Below are positions 26,098 to 33,977 of a stretch of 64,000 nucleotides of DNA, one piece after another. The notes under the pieces were generated by a model that was given only the letters and a program-made list of their open reading frames with translations, searched no databases and was not told the DNA's origin. Both the position numbers and the translations under genes were made by a program. Location: positions 1 to 64,000 of the forward strand of contig NZ_JAASAH010000005.1 in assembly GCF_012726235.1 (NCBI RefSeq), read 5' to 3'. Each line of letters begins with the position of its first letter. The stretch's first letter is position 1. The DNA comes from Streptomyces sp. HNM0574 (lineage in GTDB: Bacteria > Actinomycetota > Actinomycetes > Streptomycetales > Streptomycetaceae).

Positions 26098-26118
26098 CCG
26101 TGGGGGTGCCCGGCGGGG

Positions 26119-27234
26119 TCAGAGGCTTCGGTCTATGAGGTACGGCAGGAGGGCCTCCAACTCCTCGGCCGGACGGTGCTCCATCTCGACGCCGCGCAGC
26201 AGCTCCCGGGCCGTCGCGAGGTGGACGCGGGCCTCGGCGAGCGTGGCCGAGCGTCCGTCCGCCCGTTCCACCAGGGCGGCGGCCCGGCGGAGGGTTCCGC
26301 TGTCCGGGGTGGGGCCGGACATGGCGTCCGAGGTGAGGAGTTCGCCCAGTTCCTGAGCGGCGGGGCCGCCGGAGGAGAGCGCGGCGAGGACGGGGAAGGT
26401 CTTCTTCCGCTGACGCAGGTCGTTGTGCACGGCCTTGCCCGTGACCTGCGGGTCTCCCCAGATGCCGAGCAGGTCGTCCACGGCCTGGAAGGCGATGCCG
26501 AGGTGCCGGCCGGCGCGGTCGAGCACGTCCGCCGTGTGCCGGGGAGCCCCGGCGAGGACGGCGCCCGTCGCGGCGGCGCAGCCGAGGAGCGAGCCCGTCT
26601 TGTGCTCCGCCATTGTCCGGTACTCCTCGGGTCGTACGGCCTCCTCGCCCGTCCAGGGGCGGTCCTCGAACGTCAGGTCCTCGGCCTGGCCGCGGACCAG
26701 TTCGCCGAGCGCCCTCGTCAGCCGCCGCACCGCCTCGGGGGCGTACGGCCCTGCCGAGGTGGTCAGGGTCTCCATCGCCAGGGCGAACAGGGCGTCACCG
26801 GCGAGGACGGCGGGGCCGGTGCCGTACGCCTTCCACACCGTCGGGCGCTGCCGGCGGAGCTCGTCGCCGTCCATGATGTCGTCGTGCAACAGCGAGAAGG
26901 TGTGGATGAGTTCGACGGCCACGGCGCCGGGCACCGCCTCGGCCGCGGGGGCGCCGAACGCCTCGGCGCAGAGCACCGTCAGCGCCTGGCGCACGCCCTT
27001 GCCGCCCGCGCCGGTGCGGCCCGACGGGGTGCCGCCCGGCTCGCACCAGCCGAGGGAGAAGGCGGCCATCTCGCGGGGGAGCGCGTGGAGTTGGCCGACG
27101 GCCTCGCTCAGGCCGGGGCGTACGGTCTCGCGGCAGCGGGCGAGCACCTCGGGGGCGCTGACCTCGGGAGTGAGCGCGCAGGTGCAGGTGCCGGTGGATT
27201 CGGTGGTGGTGGCGGAATGCTGAGCCGGTTTCAT
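26119..27234 (-). CDS. Polyprenyl (geranylgeranyl-type) diphosphate synthase
   Basis: A protein of 371 residues, all helical. The first Asp-rich motif is DDIMDGDELRR and the second is DDLLGIWGD, both as in trans-isoprenyl diphosphate synthases, which bind Mg2+ and condense isopentenyl diphosphate with an allylic diphosphate. Sequence around the first motif (HTFSLLHDDIMDGD) suggests a medium-chain product such as GGPP, but chain length cannot be read reliably. It starts almost directly after the stop of the TPR gene (2 bases between), so both are one operon. No terpene cyclase, phytoene synthase or other consumer is nearby. Confidence 0.9.
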   Translation of the reverse strand: MKPAQHSATTTESTGTCTCALTPEVSAPEVLARCRETVRPGLSEAVGQLHALPREMAAFSLGWCEPGGTPSGRTGAGGKGVRQALTVLCAEAFGAPAAEAVPGAVAVELIHTFSLLHDDIMDGDELRRQRPTVWKAYGTGPAVLAGDALFALAMETLTTSAGPYAPEAVRRLTRALGELVRGQAEDLTFEDRPWTGEEAVRPEEYRTMAEHKTGSLLGCAAATGAVLAGAPRHTADVLDRAGRHLGIAFQAVDDLLGIWGDPQVTGKAVHNDLRQRKKTFPVLAALSSGGPAAQELGELLTSDAMSGPTPDSGTLRRAAALVERADGRSATLAEARVHLATARELLRGVEMEHRPAEELEALLPYLIDRSL

Positions 27235-27236
27235 CG

Positions 27237-28304
27237 TCAGTGGTCCCCCTCTCCCGTCGTGCCCGCCGGGGTCGGTTCGAGCGCGGCGCCCAGTTCGGCC
27301 AGGGCCTTGTCGACCATGTCGCGGGCGTGCCGCAGGCCGATCGTGTCGAGGGTGCGGCGGAGCGCGTGCAGGTCCCGCGCGGTCTCCCGGGGCTCCCGGC
27401 CGAGCTGCGCGAGCGTCTTCACCAGGCCGAGCCGGGACAGCGCGGCGCCGCGCGGCTCGTTCATCTCCTCGAACTCCTGGAGCGCCAACTCGTAGACCGG
27501 GCGGGCCTCTTCGTACCGTCCGGCGCGGAAGAAGACGTTGCCCCGCATCTTGTGGTTGTAGGCGAGCGCGCTCGACAGCCGCATGGCGCGGCAGGTCGAC
27601 TCCGCCTCCGAGAGCAGCTCCAGCGCGCGCTCCGGGTCGTCACCGCGTACCGAGAGGATGTCGGCCACGCCGCGCAGCGCCCAGGCGCGTCCGCGCTGGT
27701 CGTCCGCCTGCCGGGCGATGCCGGCCGCCTCCTCGAACATCGCCAGCGCGGTGTCGTACCTGCCGGTGTTGCGGTGTATCTGGGCTATCCCCTCCAGCGC
27801 CCAGACGGTGTGCCGGGCCTCGCCGCGCTTCCGTGCCTCGGCGAGCAGTTGTTCGTGCAGCTGCTCCACCGCCTCGTAGTCCCCCTGGATGCGGCCCGTC
27901 TCGGCCATGCCCGCCAGGGAGTACCCGCGCGCGACGATGTCGTCGCCGCGCTTGCCCATCTCGGCGGCGAGCCCGAGCAGCCGGCGGGCCAGCGTCAGCT
28001 TTCCGCGCTGCCTGGCCAGGGTGCCGCCGCTCCACAGGGCCCAGGCCATCGCGCCCAGGTCGCCGGCGCCGCGCGCCGTGCGGTAGCTCGACTTCCAGGC
28101 GAGGTCGGCCTCGGCGACGTTCCCCAGCCGGCGCTGGGCCTCGGCCACGGCCAGGCCCGCGCGCGCCACCTCGGACGGGGAGCCGGACCGCTCGGCCTCC
28201 CGCAGCTGTTCGGTGCCCTTGGCCAGCACGTCCGTGAGCGACGCATTCACCGAGAGGGAGGTGAGTGCGCCCTGGTACTCGGGTGCGGATGCCTTCGTGA
28301 ACAT
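27237..28304 (-). CDS. Tetratricopeptide-repeat protein
   Basis: A protein of 355 residues built of TPR helices from about residue 20 to 335, for instance TVWALEGIAQIHRNTGRYDTALAMFEEAAGIARQ and SALAYNHKMRGNVFFRAGRYEEARPVYELALQEFEEM. There is no DNA-binding or enzymatic domain, so it is probably a protein-interaction scaffold. The ATG at 28304 has AAAGG 6 bases upstream. It is coupled to a polyprenyl synthase gene, an uncommon pairing whose meaning is unknown; a role in recruiting or controlling the synthase is one possibility. Transcription probably starts in the palindromic region at 28440-28472. Confidence 0.85.
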   Translation of the reverse strand: MFTKASAPEYQGALTSLSVNASLTDVLAKGTEQLREAERSGSPSEVARAGLAVAEAQRRLGNVAEADLAWKSSYRTARGAGDLGAMAWALWSGGTLARQRGKLTLARRLLGLAAEMGKRGDDIVARGYSLAGMAETGRIQGDYEAVEQLHEQLLAEARKRGEARHTVWALEGIAQIHRNTGRYDTALAMFEEAAGIARQADDQRGRAWALRGVADILSVRGDDPERALELLSEAESTCRAMRLSSALAYNHKMRGNVFFRAGRYEEARPVYELALQEFEEMNEPRGAALSRLGLVKTLAQLGREPRETARDLHALRRTLDTIGLRHARDMVDKALAELGAALEPTPAGTTGEGDH

Positions 28305-28439
28305 GAATGCCTTTCTGCTCGCCCCGTCCGGCTCGCGCCGCAGAAAACCGCGCCGAGGCCCGGCCCGGAGATCGGCCCGGCCCGGAGCCCGGGCCGGGCC
28401 TCGGCGCTGGTCAGGCGCCTCGTCCCCGTCGTGCGAGGA

Positions 28440-28472
28440 ACTATACACCCGGTGTCTACACCTGGTGTATAG
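28440..28472 (-). promoter_or_regulatory. Large palindromic operator over the TPR/prenyl-synthase promoter
   Basis: Two adjacent 13-bp dyads, TACACC-C-GGTGT (28444) and TACACC-T-GGTGTA (28457), together form a near-perfect 32-bp palindrome ending in CTATACACC and GGTGTATAG. On the minus strand its edge contains TATAGT (28440-28445), a good -10 box reading toward the TPR gene 136 bases away. The form suits two dimers of a TetR- or GntR-type repressor; no regulator gene is adjacent. The remainder of 28305-28756 holds the leader and a terminator. Confidence 0.65.
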
Positions 28473-28701
28473 CGATCTGCACGGATTGCGTCGCGAACGG
28501 CCTGCCCGGCCCTCCGGCCGGTCGGTCCGTACGCGCCGGCGGCGGTACGTGCCGGTGTCCGACGGTCTTTCCACGCCCAACGCGCGCGCCGGACGCTCCT
28601 GTTGCTGATCAAGACGACGGCCGGGCCGATGACGTTGCCTCGGCGCGGAAGTTTCCTCCTCAAGGCGGACCCCCTCCGCCTCAGGGGGTATCCGGAACGA
28701 C

Positions 28702-28734
28702 GGAGGCGTCGCGTCCGCAGCGGACGCGACGCCT
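28702..28734 (-). terminator. Terminator after the HhH-GPD gene
   Basis: GAGGCGTCGCGTCC (28702-28715) pairs perfectly with GGACGCGACGCCTC (28721-28734) around GCAGC. Confidence 0.8.
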
Positions 28735-28756
28735 CATACGTGCCGGGGGCGGGGGC

Positions 28757-29365
28757 TCACTTCTTCCCGGTGGCGCCCTTCCGCTCCTTCTCCTCCTTCG
28801 CCCGCTGCTTCATCTCCCGCTTCCGCTCGCGGACTTGGCCCAGCGACTCCGGTCCCGTCACGTCCGCGACGGACAGCTGCGCGTCCTCGGCTCCGTAGTC
28901 GCCCGCCGCCTCGCGCCATCCGGTGGGGCGGACGCCGTACTGCTTGCCCAGGAGGGCGGTGAAGACCTGGGCCTTGTGCTTCCCGAAACCGGGGAGGGCG
29001 GTCAGCCGCCCCAGCAGGTCCCGGCCGCTCTCCGCCTCCTCCCAGACGCGCTCGGCCTTGCCGTCGTACGTCTCCACCAGGTACGCGCACAGCTCCTGCA
29101 CCCGTTTGGCCATCGAGCCCGGGTAGCGGTGCACCGCGGGCTTCTCCGAGAGGATCTGCGCGAAGTCCTCCTGGCTGCGGGCGGCGATCTCGTGCGCGTC
29201 CAGGGAGTCGTGCCCCATGCGCTGCGCGATGGTGTACGGCCCGGTGAACGCCCACTCCATGGGCACCTGCTGGTCCAGCAGGGCGCCGACCAGGACGGCG
29301 AGCGGGTCGCGGCCGAGGAGCGCGTCGGCCTCGGGCTGCTGGGCGAGTCGCACGGTGATGTTCAT
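28757..29365 (-). CDS. HhH-GPD-type DNA repair-like protein
   Basis: A protein of 202 residues. It resembles the small uncharacterised HhH-GPD family: LLDQQVPMEWAFTGPYTIAQRMG at the N-terminus and the helix-hairpin-helix LTALPGFGKHKAQVFTALLGKQYG at about 110-135. The C-terminal 40 residues are rich in Lys/Arg/Glu (RERKREMKQRAKEEKERKGATGKK) and likely bind DNA or are disordered. Base excision of damaged bases is the family role, but I cannot point to a certain catalytic Lys or Asp. The ATG at 29365 begins the conserved region (MNITVRLAQQPEADALLGRDPLAVLVG). It is monocistronic. Confidence 0.8.
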   Translation of the reverse strand: MNITVRLAQQPEADALLGRDPLAVLVGALLDQQVPMEWAFTGPYTIAQRMGHDSLDAHEIAARSQEDFAQILSEKPAVHRYPGSMAKRVQELCAYLVETYDGKAERVWEEAESGRDLLGRLTALPGFGKHKAQVFTALLGKQYGVRPTGWREAAGDYGAEDAQLSVADVTGPESLGQVRERKREMKQRAKEEKERKGATGKK

Positions 29366-29420
29366 GCCCCGATGTTGCCCCGGCGCACAGTGCCGCGCAC
29401 GCCGCACCCCCGGAACGCCA

Positions 29421-29453
29421 CGGGCGCGGGCCCCCGGAGGGTGCCCGCGCCCG
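29421..29453 (-). terminator. Terminator after the SPFH operon
   Basis: CGGGCGCGGGC (29421-29431) pairs with GCCCGCGCCCG (29443-29453), 19 bases past the stop codon of the second SPFH gene. Confidence 0.7.
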
Positions 29454-29471
29454 ATCGAACCGGTCCGCGCG

Positions 29472-30845
29472 TCAGTCGTTCAGCTGCGCGGCCGCGTCGA
29501 CCGCCGCCTGCGCGGCCTTCGCCGCGGCCCGGCCGCCGTTGCCGCCGCCGCGCGGGGCGGCGCCGTTGCCGTTCGGCAGGCCCTGCATGCTCGGCAGGAG
29601 CTGCGCGGTGAGCAGCGTGGACAGCGCGGAGGTGTCCCCGCCGCCGTTCGCCCCGTCCGTGCGGACGACCACCGGCTGCGGTGCGTTCCCGGCGAGTTGG
29701 GCGCCCACCTCAAGCCTGCGGCGGGCGAGTTCGTACTGCAGCACCGCGCGGTTGTCGCGGTACGCCTGGGCGAGGCGGCGCTGTGCGCGGGCCTCGTTCT
29801 CGGCGGAGATGAGGCCGCTGCGGCCGCGGGTCTCGATCTCGAAGCGCACCTTCTGCGCGTCGGTCTCCTGCTCCTCCAGCAGCTGCGCGACGTCCTCGCG
29901 TGCCTTGTTGAGCGCGGCCTTCACCTCGACGATGCGGGCGTCCCGCACCTTCTTGGCCCGCTCGATGTCCATCTGGAGGCTGTCGATCCGGCGCTTGCGG
30001 GTGAGGCCCCACTCCTGCTCGTACGCGGTGGCCTCCTTGGCGACGCGCTCCCGCGTCGCCAGGTGCTGCTGGTACTGCGCGGGCAGCTGGACGTCCGGGA
30101 TGTTGCATCCGGTGATGCGCACGCCGTACCGGGACAGCTGCCGGGTGAGCAGTTCCTGCATGTCGTGCACGTCCGAGCCGCGCAGGTCGTAGGCGCGTTC
30201 GGTGTGCACCATGCGGCCGCGCTGCCGGATCGCGTCCTGGACGGCGGCCGACAGCACCAGGTCGAAGTTGCCCGCGCCGATGGTGCGGACGAACAGCACC
30301 GCGTCGGTGATGCGGAACTTCAGGAAGAACTCGATCGCGCGCAGCGGCACGTTCTCGTGCGTCGGGCAGGCGACGACGGGGGCCGAGTACGGGATCTCCG
30401 TCGCGGTGTCGACCACGAAGTCCACCCGCGACCAGGGGTGCCACAGGTAGTGACGTCCCGGGTCCAGGGTGCGGGAGATGGCGCCGTAGCGGGTCAGGAT
30501 GCCGTTGGTGCCCTGCTCGATCTCGACGATCGAGGAGCGCCACCACCACAGTGCCCCGCCGAGTACGAGGACGACGCCCGCCACGTACGCGGTCACGGCG
30601 AGCGAGCCGTACGCGAGGGCCGCGGCTCCGCCTCCGCCGCCCTGCACGGTCAGCATCACGCCGCTGAGCAGCGCGAAGAGGCCGGCCCACAGGGGGAGCA
30701 TCCACCACAGCTTCTGCCGGTGGCGGGGGATGATGACCGGTACGAGGGTGCCCGCCTCGCCGCCGCGCAGCAGCTGCGGGATCTCCGACCAGGGGGCGAC
30801 CTGTTCGGTGATGACCGACCTGCGGTTGATGCCTGCGCTGCTCAT
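29472..30845 (-). CDS. SPFH/band-7 membrane protein, second of a pair
   Basis: A protein of 457 residues. Two transmembrane segments lie at about 48-68 and 75-100. The SPFH domain follows (about 105-270: IEQGTNGILTRYGAISRTLDPGRHYLWHPWSRVDFVVDTATEIPYSAPVVACPTHENVPLRAIEFFLKFRI). A long charged coiled-coil region (270-385) and a Gly/Ala/Asn-rich tail come last. SPFH proteins assemble into ring-shaped oligomers organising membrane microdomains. The ATG overlaps the stop of the preceding SPFH gene by ATGA, so the two are coupled and may form a mixed assembly. Confidence 0.85.
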   Translation of the reverse strand: MSSAGINRRSVITEQVAPWSEIPQLLRGGEAGTLVPVIIPRHRQKLWWMLPLWAGLFALLSGVMLTVQGGGGGAAALAYGSLAVTAYVAGVVLVLGGALWWWRSSIVEIEQGTNGILTRYGAISRTLDPGRHYLWHPWSRVDFVVDTATEIPYSAPVVACPTHENVPLRAIEFFLKFRITDAVLFVRTIGAGNFDLVLSAAVQDAIRQRGRMVHTERAYDLRGSDVHDMQELLTRQLSRYGVRITGCNIPDVQLPAQYQQHLATRERVAKEATAYEQEWGLTRKRRIDSLQMDIERAKKVRDARIVEVKAALNKAREDVAQLLEEQETDAQKVRFEIETRGRSGLISAENEARAQRRLAQAYRDNRAVLQYELARRRLEVGAQLAGNAPQPVVVRTDGANGGGDTSALSTLLTAQLLPSMQGLPNGNGAAPRGGGNGGRAAAKAAQAAVDAAAQLND

Positions 30846-32494
30846 TCCGCGCCTCCCTCGAAAACGGTCGCCGGGGCGGTGGTCTCGTCGTCCGGATCGT
30901 CCGTGCCGCCGGTGCCCTGCGGGGCCGCCGGGACGGTGGGCCGGTCGGCCTCCAGCAGTGCGTCGATCTCGCCCTGACGGGAGGTGATGCGCTCGGTGAC
31001 CTCGTCCAGCCGGGCGCGCACGGCCGCCATGTCCTCCTCGGAGAACAGTTCGGTGCCGCGTTCGCCCACCAACTCGCGGGCCAGCGCCAGGAAATCGACG
31101 CCGGCCGCGCCGTCGGGGCCGTCCGAGCCGCCGATGCGCACCAGGCGCGGCAGGTGGTCGGCGACGCCCTCCAGGGTGTCCAGGACCTGCTGCTGGTAGC
31201 GGTACTCCAGGATCTCCGGGGCCTCGGCCGCGGTCACCGCGCGGATGTCGAGCGCCTGGGCCTCCAGCAGCGCCGCGTTGGCCTTCGCCTCGGACTCGGC
31301 CTGGACGTAGCGCTGGCGGGCCAGCGCGCCCGCGCGGTTGGTCTCGCGCTCGACGGCGGTGTCCATCTGCGCCTGGTACTGGGCGATGTCCGCGGTGATG
31401 GCGGACAACGTCTCCTGGCGGCCCGCGAGTTCCTTGCTGAGGTCGCCCTCGTCCTGCTCCTTGCGCAGCTGGAGCGCGTACTCGTGGGTGTACGCCTCCT
31501 TCGCGACGCGCACCATCTCGGGCGCCGCGAGGTCCATGCGGTAGCCGCGGTCGGACGGTTCGGCGTGCGTGATGTTCGCGTTGGTCAGCTCGGCCGCGGG
31601 CCGGAACTGGCCGTTGAGCTGCTCCAGCAGACGGCCGGTGTCCTCACCGACCATGTCGTAGATGCCGGAGGCCTCCTGCTCGTAGATGAGGCTGCGGATC
31701 GTCTCGCTGACCGCGTTGTTGAGCTTCTCCTCGAAGCCGCGCACGGCGCCCAGCGTGTAGACGAACTCGACCGGGTCGCTGATCCGGAACTGGATGAACA
31801 GGTCGATGGACGCCTTCACCCCGCCCCGCGTGGGGGCCTCCCGCACCGGCGCGTTGAAGGGGTACTCGCGGGTGGTGTTGATGATGTACGAGACCCGCTT
31901 CCACGGGTTCAGCAGGATGACCCGGCCGGGGCCGACGACCTGCTCCAGCTTGCCGAAGCGGGTGATCAGCGCCTGGCAGCCGTCCGGGACCATCACCATG
32001 CCCTGCTTCCACCACACGAAGGCGACGGCGGAGACGGCGACGATCCAGTAGTGCAGCCCGAACAGCGGGTGGGCCAGGGTGGAGATGCCCGTCACGGCCG
32101 AGGTCGCGGCGGCGACGGAGGTGCCGATCACGCCGATGACCAGCAGGAGCAGCACGGGCAGCATGCTCAGCAGGGAGCGCCCCTTGGGGATGACCATCGG
32201 GCACACGCCGTGCACCGTCCGGCCGCTCTCGCGGTGCTGTTCGCTGCGGTTGAGCGCCTCGGCGGCCTCGTCCAGCGGGACGGTCTGCTCCGCCATGACG
32301 GTGTCGATGCTGCCGCCCTGTTCGCGGGCCGCGGGGAAGTCGGCGGGGTCGACGCCGTCCTCCCGTACTCCCTCGGCGCCCTGGCCTCCGGCGCCTCCGG
32401 CGGCTCGTCGCAGTTCCTCCTCGGCCACCCCCCGCGGGTCGGCGCCGCCGGCCACCGCTTGCGCGACTCTCCGCGCGTTCTGTCCCCGTGCCAC
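30842..32494 (-). CDS. SPFH/band-7 membrane protein, first of a pair
   Basis: A protein of 550 residues if started at GTG 32494, which has GGGGGA upstream; a shorter start at an internal ATG (MAEQTVPLDEAAEALNRSEQ) is possible. Two membrane segments (SLLSMLPVLLLLVIGVIGTSVAAA and LHYWIVAVSAVAFVWW) precede the SPFH domain (VPDGCQALITRFGKLEQVVGPGRVILLNPWKRVSYIINTTREYPFNAPVREAPTRGGVKASIDLFIQFRI). Then come a coiled coil (EYALQLRKEQDEGDLSKELAGRQETLSAITADIAQYQ) and an acidic tail. It is the promoter-proximal gene and divergent from the unknown operon at 33040, with about 545 bases between the starts. Confidence 0.85.
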   Translation of the reverse strand: MARGQNARRVAQAVAGGADPRGVAEEELRRAAGGAGGQGAEGVREDGVDPADFPAAREQGGSIDTVMAEQTVPLDEAAEALNRSEQHRESGRTVHGVCPMVIPKGRSLLSMLPVLLLLVIGVIGTSVAAATSAVTGISTLAHPLFGLHYWIVAVSAVAFVWWKQGMVMVPDGCQALITRFGKLEQVVGPGRVILLNPWKRVSYIINTTREYPFNAPVREAPTRGGVKASIDLFIQFRISDPVEFVYTLGAVRGFEEKLNNAVSETIRSLIYEQEASGIYDMVGEDTGRLLEQLNGQFRPAAELTNANITHAEPSDRGYRMDLAAPEMVRVAKEAYTHEYALQLRKEQDEGDLSKELAGRQETLSAITADIAQYQAQMDTAVERETNRAGALARQRYVQAESEAKANAALLEAQALDIRAVTAAEAPEILEYRYQQQVLDTLEGVADHLPRLVRIGGSDGPDGAAGVDFLALARELVGERGTELFSEEDMAAVRARLDEVTERITSRQGEIDALLEADRPTVPAAPQGTGGTDDPDDETTAPATVFEGGAE

Positions 32495-33023
32495 AGGTCC
32501 CCCTTTGATCACGGTCAAGTTGTGAATGGTGCCCGGCCATCCCACACCATGCGCTGTGCCGGGTACAGGGCGGGATGGAGGGGTGTGACCTCTCCGTTGC
32601 AATTGCGCACGCCGGGTCGCTGACGTGCGGCGACCAGGGGCGCGCGGGGTCCGTCCGGGGCCGGGGGCGTGCCCTGTGACATCTCCGGGGGCGTTGGCGC
32701 TGGACACAGTGGGCCGACTGGTCATCGGCCGCGCGGTCCCGCGACGAGGTCTCTCCCCCCGAAACCTCCGGGCCGCGCACGGCGCGGGCGGGACACACAC
32801 CCGGCCACGGCCGCTCCCGCCCGCGCCGCTCTCCCCGCCGTCGACCCGGCCCAACTCCCCGCCGCAGCAGGCCGGTTGGCGCCTCCTGCCGTGCCCCGCC
32901 CCGCCACCCCGGGGCGTATCCGAAGTGACTCGCGCGTAGCGCCGGTGCGTTGGCCGGGTGGGCGTCCCCCGTTTGCGGGGTCGGACATATGGGATTTAAC
33001 TGTCTGAGGATCTACAAGCCACT
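32495..33023. other. Divergent intergenic region between SPFH operon and unknown operon
   Basis: About 530 bases without a supported gene. It should hold promoters for both directions. I see TTGACC just upstream of the SPFH start on the minus strand, and AT-rich sequence (ATATGGGATTTAACTGTC) at 32988-33005, shortly before the operon on the plus strand. Neither is a clear promoter. Confidence 0.35.
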
Positions 33024-33042
33024 CATAGGGGATGATCCTATG
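33024..33042 (+). promoter_or_regulatory. Start-codon hairpin of the small peptide gene
   Basis: CATAGG (33024-33029) and CCTATG (33037-33042) are perfect complements. The second arm contains the ATG start codon and the loop contains the ribosome site GGGGA, so the folded RNA would hide the translation start. Confidence 0.45.
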
Positions 33043-33222
33043 CTGCCGGTCGAAGAACCTCGTACGCTCGCGACAGAGGCCATGGCGGACGACGTCGAGT
33101 CGCTGCTGAACCAGGCCGAGCCGGACGGTACGTTCCGCGACAGTGCGGAATGCGCAGGTGCAGTGCTCCTCGCGGGGCTGCTGCTCCTCTCGCCGCAGAC
33201 CCCGCGCCCCGGGAAGGGCTGA
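33040..33222 (+). CDS. Small peptide, first gene of an unknown operon (possible precursor peptide)
   Basis: A 60-residue product. Residues 1-36 are acidic and hydrophilic (MLPVEEPRTLATEAMADDVE, then SLLNQAEPDGTFRDSAE), followed by one Cys, a hydrophobic run (AGAVLLAGLLLL) and SPQTPRPGKG. The ribosome site AGGGGA sits 7-8 bases before the ATG. The layout of an acidic leader, hydrophobic core and short end, at the head of an operon with three unknown proteins and a hydrolase, would fit a ribosomally made modified peptide. It would equally fit a small single-pass membrane protein. No known precursor family is recognised. Confidence 0.55.
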   Translation: MLPVEEPRTLATEAMADDVESLLNQAEPDGTFRDSAECAGAVLLAGLLLLSPQTPRPGKG

Positions 33223-33230
33223 CGCGGATC

Positions 33231-33977
33231 GTGGAAACGGAGCGTTCTGCAACCGCGAGCCGACTTCAGGCCGTGGTACAGGAGTTCGCGTCCGCGGTCG
33301 TCCCCGCCCTTCGGGGCGGGGGCGGCCGTTCCGACGTCCTGGGCTCTGTACTGACCGGCGCCGACGACCCGGTCGCCCTCGCCGCCGCGCGCGTGCTGGG
33401 CGCCGATGTGCTGGCCCCCTGCACGCTGGCCGGCAAGACCCCCACGGACGCCGATGTGGCGCTGGTCGGCGCGGCGGTGTCCGCGTACCCGCCGGGCAGT
33501 GGCGCGTCCGCCGCGACGGCCTGGACCCACTGGGGCATGTGCGCGGCGCTGGAGCGCGCCCGCGCGGCCGGAGCCGGAGGCACGGCCCCGCCCGGCGCCC
33601 CCGACGGCGCGGCGCCCGCCACGGACTGGGTGGCCGCCGAGTCCTGGCAGCGGGTGACGCACCAGCTGGCGCAGGTGGCCTCCCTCGCCGTCCCCGGCAT
33701 GCCCTCCGCGCTGGCGGACGCCGTGGCCCGGCGTCCGGTGGACCTCTCTCGCGGCTTCGTCCGGGCGGTGCGCCGGCGGGACTGGCTGCAGGCGGCCGGA
33801 GCGGGCCGCTGGCTGGCGACGACCGAGGGCGTACCCGAGTCGCTGTGCCTGGACACGGGCCTCGAATTCGTGCACCACATGGGCGCCGCGGCGGACGCCC
33901 GCGTCGCCCTGCACGTACGGGCGGCCCGACTGGCCCGGGAGACCGCGCTCCTCGCGCAGGACAGGGCGGGCGTATGA
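33231..33977 (+). CDS. Unknown helical protein, operon gene 2
   Basis: A protein of 248 residues starting at GTG 33231, eight bases after the small peptide gene. It is rich in Ala and predicted almost wholly helical (SRLQAVVQEFASAVVPALRG, then TAWTHWGMCAALERARAAG, WVAAESWQRVTHQLAQVASLAV and LEFVHHMGAAADARVALHVRAARLARETALL). No signal peptide, transmembrane helix or known motif is seen. Its stop overlaps the next start by ATGA, so it is translated in step with the two related proteins that follow. No family recognised. Confidence 0.7.
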   Translation: METERSATASRLQAVVQEFASAVVPALRGGGGRSDVLGSVLTGADDPVALAAARVLGADVLAPCTLAGKTPTDADVALVGAAVSAYPPGSGASAATAWTHWGMCAALERARAAGAGGTAPPGAPDGAAPATDWVAAESWQRVTHQLAQVASLAVPGMPSALADAVARRPVDLSRGFVRAVRRRDWLQAAGAGRWLATTEGVPESLCLDTGLEFVHHMGAAADARVALHVRAARLARETALLAQDRAGV

